From UBA1672 sp964352665 (lineage in GTDB: Bacteria > Pseudomonadota > Alphaproteobacteria > Micavibrionales > Micavibrionaceae): a DNA stretch of 64,000 nucleotides. The first letter of the stretch is position 1, and each line of letters opens with the position of its first letter. This document shows positions 55,001-63,954 of this stretch, one piece after another. The DNA is taken from positions 440,982 to 504,981 of the forward strand of contig CAYGSJ010000001.1 in the NCBI GenBank assembly GCA_964352665.1. The letters are read 5' to 3'. The notes beneath the pieces were generated by a model that was not told the origin of the DNA, ran no database searches, and saw nothing but the letters and a program-made list of their open reading frames with translations. The position numbers were made by a program, and so were the translations under genes.

Positions 55001-55591
55001 ATGCAGCTAGGGCAATTATTTTCAGGACTAATGAGAAATGCGTGGCAGCGCGTATCGTATCCGCTGTCTCATGAGGGCCGCGTTGATCGTGCCGCGTGGA
55101 GTTTGCTGACAACCTATGCCTATGACCCGCGCTTGCTGTGTCGTGCTGGCGTTATGTTATGCGCGGATGAGGCACGTGTTCCCCTATCTATTCTTGGCAA
55201 AGTTCTGGACTGTATTGAAACTGAATATAGAAAGGACATCCAAGAAGAATGGGATAGTTGTACACCGGATGAGAAAGAAGAACTGGTGGCTATGTATCTA
55301 TTTGCCCGTGCATTAGAGAAAATAAGAGGCGCAGAGAATGAAAGTTACCTTGTAAAATCACAGCTTCCAGCAGACATTTATGCGCAATACATCCACACCA
55401 TGCATTGCGCGATTGAGGCTAACATGCCTTCTGATGACTATGATTACCTTGGAAAGGCCGAAGAAGCCGAGTTTCCAGATCTTGCGAAAATATCCAAACC
55501 CAGAATTGAAATAGCAATAGGCCAGGTGATTAATTTCTTTAGAACAGAGCTTGAATCCCTGAAATCAGAACAAGTACCTAGTTGCGACTGA
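55001..55591 (+). CDS. Uncharacterised helical protein
   Basis: 196 residues; no family recognised. It appears mainly helical, with ALEKIRGAENESYLVKSQLP and many acidic residues, and has no signal peptide. It starts nine bases after the lipoprotein gene, so it is probably co-transcribed. A Cys-rich patch lies near residues 47-68 (one Cys each in LLCRAG, MLCADE and LDCIET). Confidence 0.65.
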   Translation: MQLGQLFSGLMRNAWQRVSYPLSHEGRVDRAAWSLLTTYAYDPRLLCRAGVMLCADEARVPLSILGKVLDCIETEYRKDIQEEWDSCTPDEKEELVAMYLFARALEKIRGAENESYLVKSQLPADIYAQYIHTMHCAIEANMPSDDYDYLGKAEEAEFPDLAKISKPRIEIAIGQVINFFRTELESLKSEQVPSCD

Positions 55592-55631
55592 AAACTTGCC
55601 TTTATCCCTGTAAATCCGTATATTCCGCGGC

Positions 55632-56777
55632 ATGAATACTACATTGAACAGTATGGGCATTGCAAAGCCCCCTTCCGAAACCCGCGTGGTGGTTGCCATG
55701 TCGGGCGGGGTTGACTCATCTGTGACGGCGGCCCTACTCCATGAGGAAGGGTATGATGTCGTGGGGGTGACGCTTCAGCTTTATGATTATGGCGCAGCGA
55801 CAAATCCGAATGATCAGGTTAAAAGCAAGACATGTTGTGCGGGGCAAGACATTTATGATGCCCGCCGCGTGGCAGAGAATTTTGACTTTCCGCATTATGT
55901 TTTGAATTACGAAAGCAATTTCCGTGAATCCGTGATTGATGATTTTGCCGATAGCTATTTACGTGGCGAGACCCCTATTCCCTGTGTGAAATGTAACCAG
56001 ACTGTAAAGTTTCGTGATTTGTTAAAGGTGGCGCATGAACTGGGTGCGGATTGTATGGCCACAGGACATTACATTCAACGCGTGATTGATGAAGATGGTA
56101 AAGCCCATTTGGTACGCGCCCATGATGACGGGAAAGACCAGAGCTATTTCCTGTTTGCAACCACGCAAGAGCAGCTGGACTTTCTTCGCTTTCCCCTTGG
56201 TGGATGGAGCAAGGATGTTACCCGCCAGCATGCGGAGCGTTTGGGTTTGATGAATGCCGATAAGCCGGACTCACAGGATATTTGTTTTGTGCCGCATGGT
56301 GATTACGCAAAAGTGGTAAAGAAGATCAGGCCCGAAGCCGAAAAGCCGGGCAAGATTATGCATGTTGACGGGCGAGAGATTGGCGAGCATAACGGCATCA
56401 TCCACTTCACCATCGGACAGCGTAAAGGCATCGGCATTGGTGGCGGCGTATCCGAAAATAACGAGCCGCTTTATGTGGTGTCCCTAAACCCGCAAGAGAA
56501 TCAAGTTATCGTTGGCCCAAAAGAATCTTTATCCCGCAATGTGTTAGAGATTGGTGATTGCAACTGGCTTATTAATCAGTCAAAAAACGAGCCGATTCTT
56601 ATTGATGTGAAGTTCCGTTCGGTCATGAAACCGACGACCGGAAAACTGCACCTCAATGACAACAAAGCCGAGATCCATCTGGACGTGCCCCATTACGGCA
56701 TTGCTGCGGGGCAAGCCGCCGTTTGCTATGTCGATAACCGCGTTATTGGCGGTGGGTGGATCACCGGCACACGATAA
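55632..56777 (+). CDS. mnmA: tRNA-specific 2-thiouridylase MnmA
   Basis: ATP-dependent enzyme that makes 2-thiouridine at U34 of Lys, Glu and Gln tRNAs. The PP-loop AMSGGVDSSVTAALL lies at about residues 24-38. The catalytic Cys is in TPIPCVKCNQTVKF (about residue 118) and the second in AAVCYVDNRVIGGGW near the end. 381 residues is normal. Its sulfur comes from cysteine desulfurase; one such gene lies 16 kb away at 38157-39281. Confidence 0.96.
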   Translation: MNTTLNSMGIAKPPSETRVVVAMSGGVDSSVTAALLHEEGYDVVGVTLQLYDYGAATNPNDQVKSKTCCAGQDIYDARRVAENFDFPHYVLNYESNFRESVIDDFADSYLRGETPIPCVKCNQTVKFRDLLKVAHELGADCMATGHYIQRVIDEDGKAHLVRAHDDGKDQSYFLFATTQEQLDFLRFPLGGWSKDVTRQHAERLGLMNADKPDSQDICFVPHGDYAKVVKKIRPEAEKPGKIMHVDGREIGEHNGIIHFTIGQRKGIGIGGGVSENNEPLYVVSLNPQENQVIVGPKESLSRNVLEIGDCNWLINQSKNEPILIDVKFRSVMKPTTGKLHLNDNKAEIHLDVPHYGIAAGQAAVCYVDNRVIGGGWITGTR

Positions 56778-56917
56778 TGCACTGCAACAGAGCATAAGTT
56801 TGACAGAAAACTGTTTATTCACTACGTTACACGAAATAATAATATCAGCGGGCTGCACTAGTTCTTATAGAAGCAAACGACCTAAGAACGAGCTCAATCA
56901 ATTGGAGTTATAAATCA

Positions 56918-57277
56918 ATGAGTAAATCAGCATATCTTCCTAGAGCAATTAATATGGCCGTAGTGGCTGGACTGGATGCCATAGAGGATTTTCCGGGCAT
57001 CGAAGGACATGAGGAGGCACTCCATAACCTTCTATATGGAACAATCGGTTCAAATGGAATTTTCGTACATTTAGGCCGCGCACCAAGCATTGATACAGCA
57101 ATGAGTGGCCTTAGATATTACGAAGAACATTATTTTGCCGAAGACAGCCCAACGCTGGAGGCTGTTCAGGAGGCTGTCTTTGCCTTTACAGGCGCAGCCC
57201 ATGAGCAACTGCATCAAATTCAAATGGACACAGCAGCAGAGCTGCACGCGCTTGCTGACGCTTATAGACCGGGATAA
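56918..57277 (+). CDS. Small uncharacterised protein
   Basis: 119 residues; not recognised. Helical, rich in Glu, His and Ala, without membrane segments. GGAG lies about ten bases before the ATG. A TTGACA hexamer at 56800-56805 may belong to its promoter, but the -10 is poor. It shares a bidirectional terminator with converging nusG. Confidence 0.62.
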   Translation: MSKSAYLPRAINMAVVAGLDAIEDFPGIEGHEEALHNLLYGTIGSNGIFVHLGRAPSIDTAMSGLRYYEEHYFAEDSPTLEAVQEAVFAFTGAAHEQLHQIQMDTAAELHALADAYRPG

Positions 57278-57280
57278 TAA

Positions 57281-57305
57281 AAAAGGCGGGAAATTCCCGC
57301 CTTAA
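57281..57305. terminator. Bidirectional terminator between the orphan gene and nusG
   Basis: Stem AAGGCGGG/CCCGCCTT (57283-57290 and 57296-57303) with a 5-base loop. On the minus strand a run of six T residues follows, a strong terminator for nusG. On the plus strand the tail is TTAAATTTTTG, weaker. Confidence 0.9.
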
Positions 57306-57326
57306 ATTTTTGTAGTAGGTATGATC

Positions 57327-57860
57327 CTAGCCTTTTTCGACCTGACCATATTCCAGTTCCACCGGCGTTGAACGCCCGAAGATAGAAACCGAAACCTTCA
57401 GCTTTGCCTTTTCCTCATCGATTTCCTCGACAATACCGGTAAAGGATGCGAACGGCCCGTCGGTTACTTTGACCTCTTCGCCAATATCATAGACAACAGA
57501 TGGACGCGGACGATCGACACCCTCTTGTACCTGTTGCAAAATGCGCATTGCTTCTTTTTCGCTGATCGGGACCGGTCTGTTACCACCAGCACCCAAAAAG
57601 CCACTAACCTTTGGTGTGTTTTTAATTAGGTGCCAAACATCGTCATTCATTTCTATTTTTGCCAACACGTATCCCGGGAAGAATTTACGCTCGGTATTTA
57701 CGCGCTGTCCGCGCTTAACCTCGACAACTTCTTCTGTCGGAACCAATATATCTTCAACGAAATCGCCCAAGCCTTGCTTTGATGCTTTTTCCTTGATGGA
57801 CTCCGCCACTTTTGTCTCAAAGCCTGAATAAACATGTAATACGTACCAACGTGCGCCCAT
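57327..57860 (-). CDS. nusG: Transcription termination/antitermination factor NusG
   Basis: 177 residues from the ATG at 57860, which has GAGAGGACA upstream and starts GARWYVLHVYSGFETKVAES as usual. An ATG at 57890 overlaps the secE stop and would add ten residues. The NGN domain covers residues 1-110 (VKRGQRVNTERKFFPGYVL), and the KOW domain starts GEEVKVTDGPFASFTGIV. It follows secE directly. The gene is closed by a strong terminator, and the rplK-rplA genes that usually follow are absent. Confidence 0.95.
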   Translation of the reverse strand: MGARWYVLHVYSGFETKVAESIKEKASKQGLGDFVEDILVPTEEVVEVKRGQRVNTERKFFPGYVLAKIEMNDDVWHLIKNTPKVSGFLGAGGNRPVPISEKEAMRILQQVQEGVDRPRPSVVYDIGEEVKVTDGPFASFTGIVEEIDEEKAKLKVSVSIFGRSTPVELEYGQVEKG

Positions 57861-57889
57861 TGAGCTGTCCTCTCTTAAAATACTTGCCA

Positions 57890-58084
57890 TTAAAAACCCA
57901 TAATAAAGCGGATGATGAACGCGATGATCTGATCCGCAAAATACAAAAACATAGAGGCGATTATAACCATGATAAAAACAGCCAGCATGCTGATGGATGT
58001 TTCCTGACGTGATGGCCAGGTGACTTTCTTTGTTTCGCTTTTTACTTCACGAAGAAATTCCACAGGTCCGGTTTTCTTTGCCAT
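57890..58084 (-). CDS. secE: Protein translocase subunit SecE
   Basis: 64-residue single-membrane-span subunit of the SecYEG channel. It shows VEFLREVKSETKKVTWPSRQE at the start (in part REVKSETKKVTWPS), the amphipathic segment conserved in all SecE, then one helix (about residues 30-60). It overlaps or abuts nusG, as is standard. Confidence 0.94.
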   Translation of the reverse strand: MAKKTGPVEFLREVKSETKKVTWPSRQETSISMLAVFIMVIIASMFLYFADQIIAFIIRFIMGF

Positions 58085-58250
58085 TTTAGCCTCTTAACTT
58101 TTTAGTTTTACCCAAGGTTCGTGTCGTGACCGCGTCACATTTTGTACTAGAACCTATCTTTTATGGGAGTTTGGAAATGTTTATAGACCATAATTTGGTC
58201 AATATCCAGAGAAAAATTAGGTTTATTCGTGTCTAACCAAAAAGACGCGA

Positions 58251-59792
58251 CTAAGCCGCGTCTTTCCAGCGCAAAACAGGGTTTCTTGCGGCTTTCACCT
58301 CATCCAGACGCTTGCGCGGTGTGGATTGCGGGAAGCTGTGGAACTCTGCTGCTTTTCCGGCTTTTGCATCGGCGGCGATCTTTTTCATTGTTGTGATGAA
58401 ACGATCGATTGCGTCTTTGCTTTCCGTGTCTGTTGGCTCGATCAGCATGGTACCGGGCAAAACAAGCGGGAAATACACCGTCATCGGGTGATAGCCATAT
58501 TCAACCAGTGCCTTTGCAATATCCAGCGTAGTGACATCGTATTCCTTTTGCTTTTTATCCGTGATCAGGCATTCATGCATGCATGGGCCTTCGTAAGGGA
58601 CATGATAATCTTCGGATAATTGTGACAAGACGTAGTTTGCATTTAAAACGGCGTCTTCTGCGACTTGCTTCAGGCCATCTGCGCCATGTGACATCATATA
58701 GGATAGTGCGCGCACATGCATACCGAATTGCCCTTGGAAAGCTTTGAGCACACCAAGTGTGCTTGGGCGGTCATCCGCAGTTTCGAGCTTATATGTGCCA
58801 TCATCACCTTTTAGCACTGTCGGAACAGGCATGTATTGGGCCAATTCCTCTGTACAGCAGATCGGGCCGGAACCCGGACCACCACCACCATGCGGTGTCG
58901 AGAATGTTTTGTGCAAATTGATATGCATAACATCCGCGCCAAAGTCAGCAGGACGCGCCTTACCAACGATGGCGTTAAAGTTTGCCCCATCACAATAGAA
59001 GTAACCGCCTGCCTCATGCAGAAGATCGGAGATCTCGCGCATATTGGTTTCGAACAGGCCGCATGTGTTGGGATTTGTTACCATCATGCCGGCAACATCC
59101 GCGCCCTTTGGATCAGTTCTGTAGAGCGCCTCCTTAAAGTCTTCGACCGTTAAGCGTCCTGTTACCTTTGTTTCGATGCTGCGCACCTCGAAGCCACACA
59201 TCACTGCCGTTGCAGGGTTTGTTCCATGCGCGGAGTCCGGTGTCAGAATGATCTTTTTATGGGCATTTCCCTGTAGTTCATGCGCGCGTTTAATGGTCAT
59301 CATACCGGCAAGTTCGCCATGCGCGCCTGCGGAAGGAGATAAACAAACGCCCGGAAGACCTGTCAATTCGCCCAGCCAGTTTTGCAACTCATACATAAGC
59401 TCTAATGCACCTTGCACCGTGCTTTGCGGTTGCATCGGGTGAATATGTGCAAAACCGGGAAGGCGCGCCACCTTTTCATTCAGGCGAGGATTATGCTTCA
59501 TGGTACAAGAGCCAAGCGGAAAGAACCCGTGATCGATAGAATAGTTCCATGTGCTCATCCGCACAAAGTGACGGACAACTTGCGGCTCACTGACCTGTGG
59601 AAGACCGATTTTGCCTCGTTCTGTCAGCCCTGTGCGGGATTTTGTTCCGGCAGGCTCGGGAAGATCAACGCCGGGGTGGTCAGCATGTTCCTTTTCCCAG
59701 AGAAGATTTTCTTCGTAATGAAGACCACGGTTTTCCATGTCGTTTATTTCTGCATTCTGATCCATATTCACTTCCAGTCTTTCTACACTCAT
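58251..59792 (-). CDS. gcvPB: Glycine dehydrogenase (decarboxylating) subunit 2
   Basis: C-terminal half of the P-protein as a separate PLP-binding subunit, 513 residues. It shows FFPLGSCTMKHNPR, DSAHGTNPATA, and the PLP lysine in INLHKTFSTPHGGGGPGSGP. With subunit 1 it decarboxylates glycine and passes the aminomethyl group to GcvH. It begins 12 bases after gcvPA and is the last gene of the operon. Confidence 0.96.
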   Translation of the reverse strand: MSVERLEVNMDQNAEINDMENRGLHYEENLLWEKEHADHPGVDLPEPAGTKSRTGLTERGKIGLPQVSEPQVVRHFVRMSTWNYSIDHGFFPLGSCTMKHNPRLNEKVARLPGFAHIHPMQPQSTVQGALELMYELQNWLGELTGLPGVCLSPSAGAHGELAGMMTIKRAHELQGNAHKKIILTPDSAHGTNPATAVMCGFEVRSIETKVTGRLTVEDFKEALYRTDPKGADVAGMMVTNPNTCGLFETNMREISDLLHEAGGYFYCDGANFNAIVGKARPADFGADVMHINLHKTFSTPHGGGGPGSGPICCTEELAQYMPVPTVLKGDDGTYKLETADDRPSTLGVLKAFQGQFGMHVRALSYMMSHGADGLKQVAEDAVLNANYVLSQLSEDYHVPYEGPCMHECLITDKKQKEYDVTTLDIAKALVEYGYHPMTVYFPLVLPGTMLIEPTDTESKDAIDRFITTMKKIAADAKAGKAAEFHSFPQSTPRKRLDEVKAARNPVLRWKDAA

Positions 59793-59804
59793 TACCCTGT
59801 CCTC

Positions 59805-61082
59805 CTACAATATTTCAGACAAGGTCTGAACGAAGTCATCGATATGTTCGTCTGTTGTCATCTCAGTTGCGGCAACAAGGAGCTTATTCCCTTCTACCGC
59901 ATAACCACCAATGATTCCTGCTGTGGCAAGATCCTCGACCACTATGGCCGCATCCTTGGGTAGCTCAACAACAAATTCGTTGAAAAAGTTATCATTCACG
60001 ACCTTTACGCCCTTCACTTTTGCAAGTGCATCAGCCAAGCGACACGCGGCCTCGTGGTTCAGGCGCGCGAGGCGCTTAAAGCCATCTTCACCGAGCAAGC
60101 TCATATGAACGGTAAATGCCAAAGCACACAGGCCCTGATTTGTACAGATGTTGGACGTTGCCTTTTCACGACGGATATGTTGCTCACGCGTTGAAAGCGT
60201 CAGAACAAATCCACGCTTGCCATCTGCATCCTCTGTCATGCCGCATAGACGTCCGGGCATTTGACGGATGAATTTTTCACGACAGGCAAAGAACCCGAGA
60301 TGCGGGCCACCATAGCTCATCGGCAGGCCGATTGATTGCGCTTCACCACAAACAATGTCAGCAAGTTCCGGTGCAGGCAGCATACCAAGAGAAACAATTT
60401 CATTCACAACAACAACCAGCATCGCGCCTGTGTCATCGCATTTTTTACGCCACGCATCGTAGGCGTGCGGGTTACCGTAGAAATCAGGTGATTGAACGAT
60501 CACACAAGCGGTTTCGTCGTCTGGCTCTCCTTCGACGATGGTTCCCCCCTCGACGTTACCGATATTACTGTTCAGGACATCACGGTAATGCGGATGTAGC
60601 GGTGTACCGATACAAACCTTTTGACGTTTTGTGACACGCATCGTCATGAGAGCGGCCTCTGTTGTGGCTGTTGAGCCATCATACAAAGAAGCGTTTGCTA
60701 CATCCTGCCCTGTGAGCTGTGCGATAAATGTTTGGTATTCAAAGACGGCCTGTAATGTGCCTTGCGCGATTTCCGGCTGATACGGTGTGTACGCCGTCAG
60801 GAACTCGCTGCGCTGGATGATATGGTCAGCGGTGGCAGGAACGTGGTGATAATAAGTTCCGGCGCCCAAGAAGAACGGCACATCCGGCGCCGCAACATTC
60901 TGGTTTGCCTTAGCGGAAAGAGCACGCTCTACTTCCAGTTCGCCCATATGCATTGGCAAATTGGCATAACCATCGATGAATGCCTGTTTTGGCAAATCAC
61001 GGAACAGCGCATCAACATCTTTAACGCCGATTGCTTGGAGCATTTCAGCCCGTGCGGTTTTTGTTTGTGGAAGATATCTCAT
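59805..61082 (-). CDS. gcvPA: Glycine dehydrogenase (decarboxylating) subunit 1
   Basis: N-terminal half of the P-protein as a separate subunit, 425 residues. It shows FLGAGTYYHHVPATADHI, LTAYTPYQPEIAQGTLQ and YDGSTATTEAALMTMR, all family hallmarks. AGGA lies eleven bases before the ATG. Split P-proteins occur in many bacteria, including several alphaproteobacteria. It lies between gcvH and gcvPB. Confidence 0.96.
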   Translation of the reverse strand: MRYLPQTKTARAEMLQAIGVKDVDALFRDLPKQAFIDGYANLPMHMGELEVERALSAKANQNVAAPDVPFFLGAGTYYHHVPATADHIIQRSEFLTAYTPYQPEIAQGTLQAVFEYQTFIAQLTGQDVANASLYDGSTATTEAALMTMRVTKRQKVCIGTPLHPHYRDVLNSNIGNVEGGTIVEGEPDDETACVIVQSPDFYGNPHAYDAWRKKCDDTGAMLVVVVNEIVSLGMLPAPELADIVCGEAQSIGLPMSYGGPHLGFFACREKFIRQMPGRLCGMTEDADGKRGFVLTLSTREQHIRREKATSNICTNQGLCALAFTVHMSLLGEDGFKRLARLNHEAACRLADALAKVKGVKVVNDNFFNEFVVELPKDAAIVVEDLATAGIIGGYAVEGNKLLVAATEMTTDEHIDDFVQTLSEIL

Positions 61083-61107
61083 ACTCTTTTTTCCTAACTA
61101 AAATCGT

Positions 61108-61485
61108 TTAATCAATTTCTTTCAGATATTCTGCATAAGCGGCTTCGTCCATTAGATCGGCAAGCGCAGAGGCGTCGGATACTTTTACCTTTACGATCCA
61201 GCCATTGTCATTGACCGGCTCTGTAATCATTTCAAGCGCATCGGCCATTGGCTCGTTAATTGCGACAACCTCGCCATCAACAGGCGTGTAAACTTCGGCG
61301 GCAGTTTTTACGGATTCAACTACAGCAACGTCATCACCTTTTGAAACAGCCTTACCAACTTCTGGAAGTTCGATAAAAACCAGATCACCAAGCGCGTCTT
61401 GTGCGTGTTTTGAAATACCGACATACGCCACATCACCATCAACGTATACGCATTCATGATCCTTTGTGTATTTTAATTCAGCCAT
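61108..61485 (-). CDS. gcvH: Glycine cleavage system H protein
   Basis: 125-residue lipoyl carrier that shuttles the aminomethyl group between P and T proteins. The lipoylated Lys60 is in VVESVKTAAEVYTP. It contains HAQDALGDLVFIELPEVG before it, typical of GcvH. It lies between gcvT and gcvPA. Confidence 0.96.
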   Translation of the reverse strand: MAELKYTKDHECVYVDGDVAYVGISKHAQDALGDLVFIELPEVGKAVSKGDDVAVVESVKTAAEVYTPVDGEVVAINEPMADALEMITEPVNDNGWIVKVKVSDASALADLMDEAAYAEYLKEID

Positions 61486-61515
61486 AGTGTTTTCCCTTTT
61501 GTCTGTTTAGTCGTG

Positions 61516-62616
61516 TTAGTTAGATTTCATAGATTTTGTTTTTGACGGCATGAAAGGCATATTGGCCACCTCTGCCTCAATATCACGGCCGCGCATGGTT
61601 ATAAATAGCTTGGCCCCTTCCTGTGCGTATTCCATTGGCACATAACCCTGCCCTATCGAGCCGTTCAATGACGGTGAAAATCCACCACTGCTGAGTGTGC
61701 CTATCACATCGCCATTCTGGTTGCGGATTTCCGCACCTTCGCGGGCAACACCTTTACCAAGAAGACGAACGCCAACGCGCTTTTTCGGCGGGTTTTGTTT
61801 TTGCGGCAAAATAACATCCGCGCCAATGAAGTTGTCGTTTGATTTACCCATGATCCATGTCAGGTCGGCCTCAACGGGAGAGGTTTTATCATCAATGTCA
61901 TGGCCATACAGGCAATATCCCATTTCAAGGCGAAGCGAGTCACGCGCCGCCAGACCGATTGGCTCCACAGCATCATGCGCGTGTAATTCATTCCAGATTT
62001 TTTCTGCTTCTGCGTTTGGCACGCTGAGTTCGAAACCGTCTTCACCGGTATAGCCCAGACGACTGATATGGCTTTGCACTCCATTCAGAGAGATGTCAGG
62101 CATAATAAACATGTAAGGAAGATCGGCCGTATCAACACCGAAAACATCACGTAGCACCTCTTCCGATTTTGGGCCCTGTAATGCGATCAAAGCACGATCG
62201 TCCAGATAGGTCATCGTGATGCCATCGGGCATGTGCGACTTGATCCAGTCCATATCCTTTTCTTTACAGCCAGCATTCAGGACAATGAAAAATTTGTTTT
62301 CTTCCAGACGTGTGATGATGAGATCATCTACAATACCGCCCTGGTCATTTGTCAGTACACTGTACTGCGCGCGGCCGTTTTTCTTTTTCTGGAATGCGGA
62401 TGGTGTCAGGCGCTCTAGAAATTCTGCAACACCCTCCCTTTCCAAAGTAATCTGCCCCATGTGGGACACATCGAATATGCCCGCATTGGATCGCACCCAT
62501 TCGTGCTCTTTCTTGACCCCGAGATCATAGTATAGCGGCATATCATAGCCGGCGAATTCGCCCATCTTTGCATTCAAGGATACATGCGCAGCATGTAAGG
62601 CAGTGTTGCGTAACAT
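61516..62616 (-). CDS. gcvT: Aminomethyltransferase GcvT
   Basis: Tetrahydrofolate-dependent T-protein, 366 residues. It shows YYDLGVKKEHEWVRSNAGIF, DVSHMGQITLEG-like DVSHMGQITLER, LGYTGEDGFELSVP and LRLEMGYCLYGHDID. AGGAG lies six bases before the ATG. It is the first gene of gcvT-gcvH-gcvPA-gcvPB. I looked for a glycine riboswitch upstream and found none. Confidence 0.96.
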   Translation of the reverse strand: MLRNTALHAAHVSLNAKMGEFAGYDMPLYYDLGVKKEHEWVRSNAGIFDVSHMGQITLEREGVAEFLERLTPSAFQKKKNGRAQYSVLTNDQGGIVDDLIITRLEENKFFIVLNAGCKEKDMDWIKSHMPDGITMTYLDDRALIALQGPKSEEVLRDVFGVDTADLPYMFIMPDISLNGVQSHISRLGYTGEDGFELSVPNAEAEKIWNELHAHDAVEPIGLAARDSLRLEMGYCLYGHDIDDKTSPVEADLTWIMGKSNDNFIGADVILPQKQNPPKKRVGVRLLGKGVAREGAEIRNQNGDVIGTLSSGGFSPSLNGSIGQGYVPMEYAQEGAKLFITMRGRDIEAEVANMPFMPSKTKSMKSN

Positions 62617-62702
62617 TTATTCTCCTAACTAAATCTTTTATAGAGTCAGATAGGTATAGCAAAATAAAATGGCGCAATAAAAGCAGAAAAACGTGATTTC
62701 CT

Positions 62703-62731
62703 AAAAAACATCACTAAAAAATGATTGTTTT
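62703..62731 (-). terminator. Weak terminator-like hairpin upstream of gcvT
   Basis: AT-rich stem AAAACAATCA/TGATGTTTT with one bulge, followed by T residues on the minus strand. It could end the transcript of the orphan gene at 62773 before gcvT. Low GC makes it uncertain. Confidence 0.4.
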
Positions 62732-62772
62732 TGGAAACGGAGAGAAAAAAGACCTAAATCCTAAGGCAAAAA

Positions 62773-63561
62773 CTATCTTAGATTAGTAATGCTTTCTTCT
62801 TCTTTTTGAATCACGTAACGGGTTTTCATGGTGTTTATGATCGGTGCCGTGACATCTGCATAAATCTGAACGGTTGTCCCGTCTTCTTGTTCTATTTCAT
62901 GCACGTTGTAATATCTTGGGTCTACCTGATATATCTTGCTGCTTTTTACAACACCGCCGATACGGGTCAGAAGATATGTCTCTTCACCATAGGTAATAAT
63001 CCGGCAGGCCTGCTCCGGCGTGACACACCCACCCAATCGGCCGCTGGACTGTGATTCAAGGACTTTCAAAATCTTTTTATAAAACTCTGTATCTCCGAAA
63101 CGGACATTCACGCGACTCATCATCAATGCAAAAGAGACAACATCGTAATTCACGATATGGGTATTCAGAATCGCCTTAAATTCCAGTAAAGCATCGTTTA
63201 CTTCTTTAGTATCCTCGGAGGTATCGACAATATAGGCAAAATGAGTCATTTGATTGACGATATCTTCGCCGAATGGCTGGTAGTAATCGGACTGCGCGTA
63301 GTAGGTGCGTAAAAATCTTACATTTTCCTCGAACTTATCCGGATCGGTCTTCAGGGATTTAACCCCCTGCTCGTAAAGCTCTGTAAATCGCTTTAGTGAT
63401 TTTTTCCAGCGATCCATATCCCGGAAGCTCATGGTGAACTCACCGTCATCCTTTTGGTTTTGAATATTTTCGGCAGGGCGGCGCTTGGACGGGGACCACG
63501 CAGCATGTGACGTGGCAACGTCTACAAAGAAAAAGCAAAGCAGAATGAATAAAAAACGCAT
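62773..63561 (-). CDS. Uncharacterised secreted protein
   Basis: 262 residues from the ATG at 63561, which gives a clear signal peptide (MRFLFILLCFFFVDVATSHA); the frame is open to 63621 but the extra part is not signal-like. The mature part is helical to about residue 180 (FLRTYYAQSDYYQPFGEDI), then a possible beta domain with one Cys pair (GGCVTPEQACRIITYG). It resembles the DUF4919 group only loosely. Function unknown. It lies between two orphan units upstream of gcvT. Confidence 0.68.
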   Translation of the reverse strand: MRFLFILLCFFFVDVATSHAAWSPSKRRPAENIQNQKDDGEFTMSFRDMDRWKKSLKRFTELYEQGVKSLKTDPDKFEENVRFLRTYYAQSDYYQPFGEDIVNQMTHFAYIVDTSEDTKEVNDALLEFKAILNTHIVNYDVVSFALMMSRVNVRFGDTEFYKKILKVLESQSSGRLGGCVTPEQACRIITYGEETYLLTRIGGVVKSSKIYQVDPRYYNVHEIEQEDGTTVQIYADVTAPIINTMKTRYVIQKEEESITNLR

Positions 63562-63630
63562 AGATTTAAAACCCCTTTGTTTCAATATAGCATCCCCGCA
63601 TCTGTCAGGAAATAAAAACATCGTAAATAT

Positions 63631-63879
63631 CTAGCGATGCACGATGGGATGTTCCAGAGATTGCGCCATGTAGTCTAGCGCTTGCTCTATTTGCTCCGGT
63701 GCATTGGCTGGCACTCTGACAGCCTCAAAATAACGTTTTAGGACAGCTTCTGCCTGATCTGGTGTGTCTACAATTGTTGTCTTGCCTCCGCAGACACTAG
63801 CACTGCCTAGCAATGCATCCACAACTCTATCAAATTTTGGCCTAAGATCGTCCGGAATAGTTTGTCTAAATTCACTCAT
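63631..63879 (-). CDS. Small uncharacterised protein
   Basis: 82 residues; not recognised. Helical, with one Cys in SASVCGGKTT and no signal peptide. It starts after the tuf terminator and ends 69 bases before the next gene, so it may be co-transcribed with it. Confidence 0.6.
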   Translation of the reverse strand: MSEFRQTIPDDLRPKFDRVVDALLGSASVCGGKTTIVDTPDQAEAVLKRYFEAVRVPANAPEQIEQALDYMAQSLEHPIVHR

Positions 63880-63902
63880 TTTTTTGTCACCCTTTACCCA
63901 GT

Positions 63903-63929
63903 AAAAAACCGCCCGATTATCCCGGGCGG
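63903..63929 (-). terminator. Intrinsic terminator after tuf
   Basis: Stem CCGCCCG/CGGGCGG (63909-63915 and 63923-63929) with a 7-base loop. On the minus strand it is followed by six T residues. Confidence 0.93.
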
Positions 63930-63954
63930 CTTATTCTAATACTATTTTGTAATT

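Noticed and set aside
58085..58250. tRNA-Trp gene upstream of secE, its usual place
   Set aside because: A GGTTC-like stretch occurs, but no acceptor stem, anticodon arm or CCA end can be folded around it.
62617..62772. Glycine riboswitch upstream of gcvT
   Set aside because: The leader is AT rich and lacks the conserved paired aptamer cores; only a ribosome site and a weak AT hairpin are visible.
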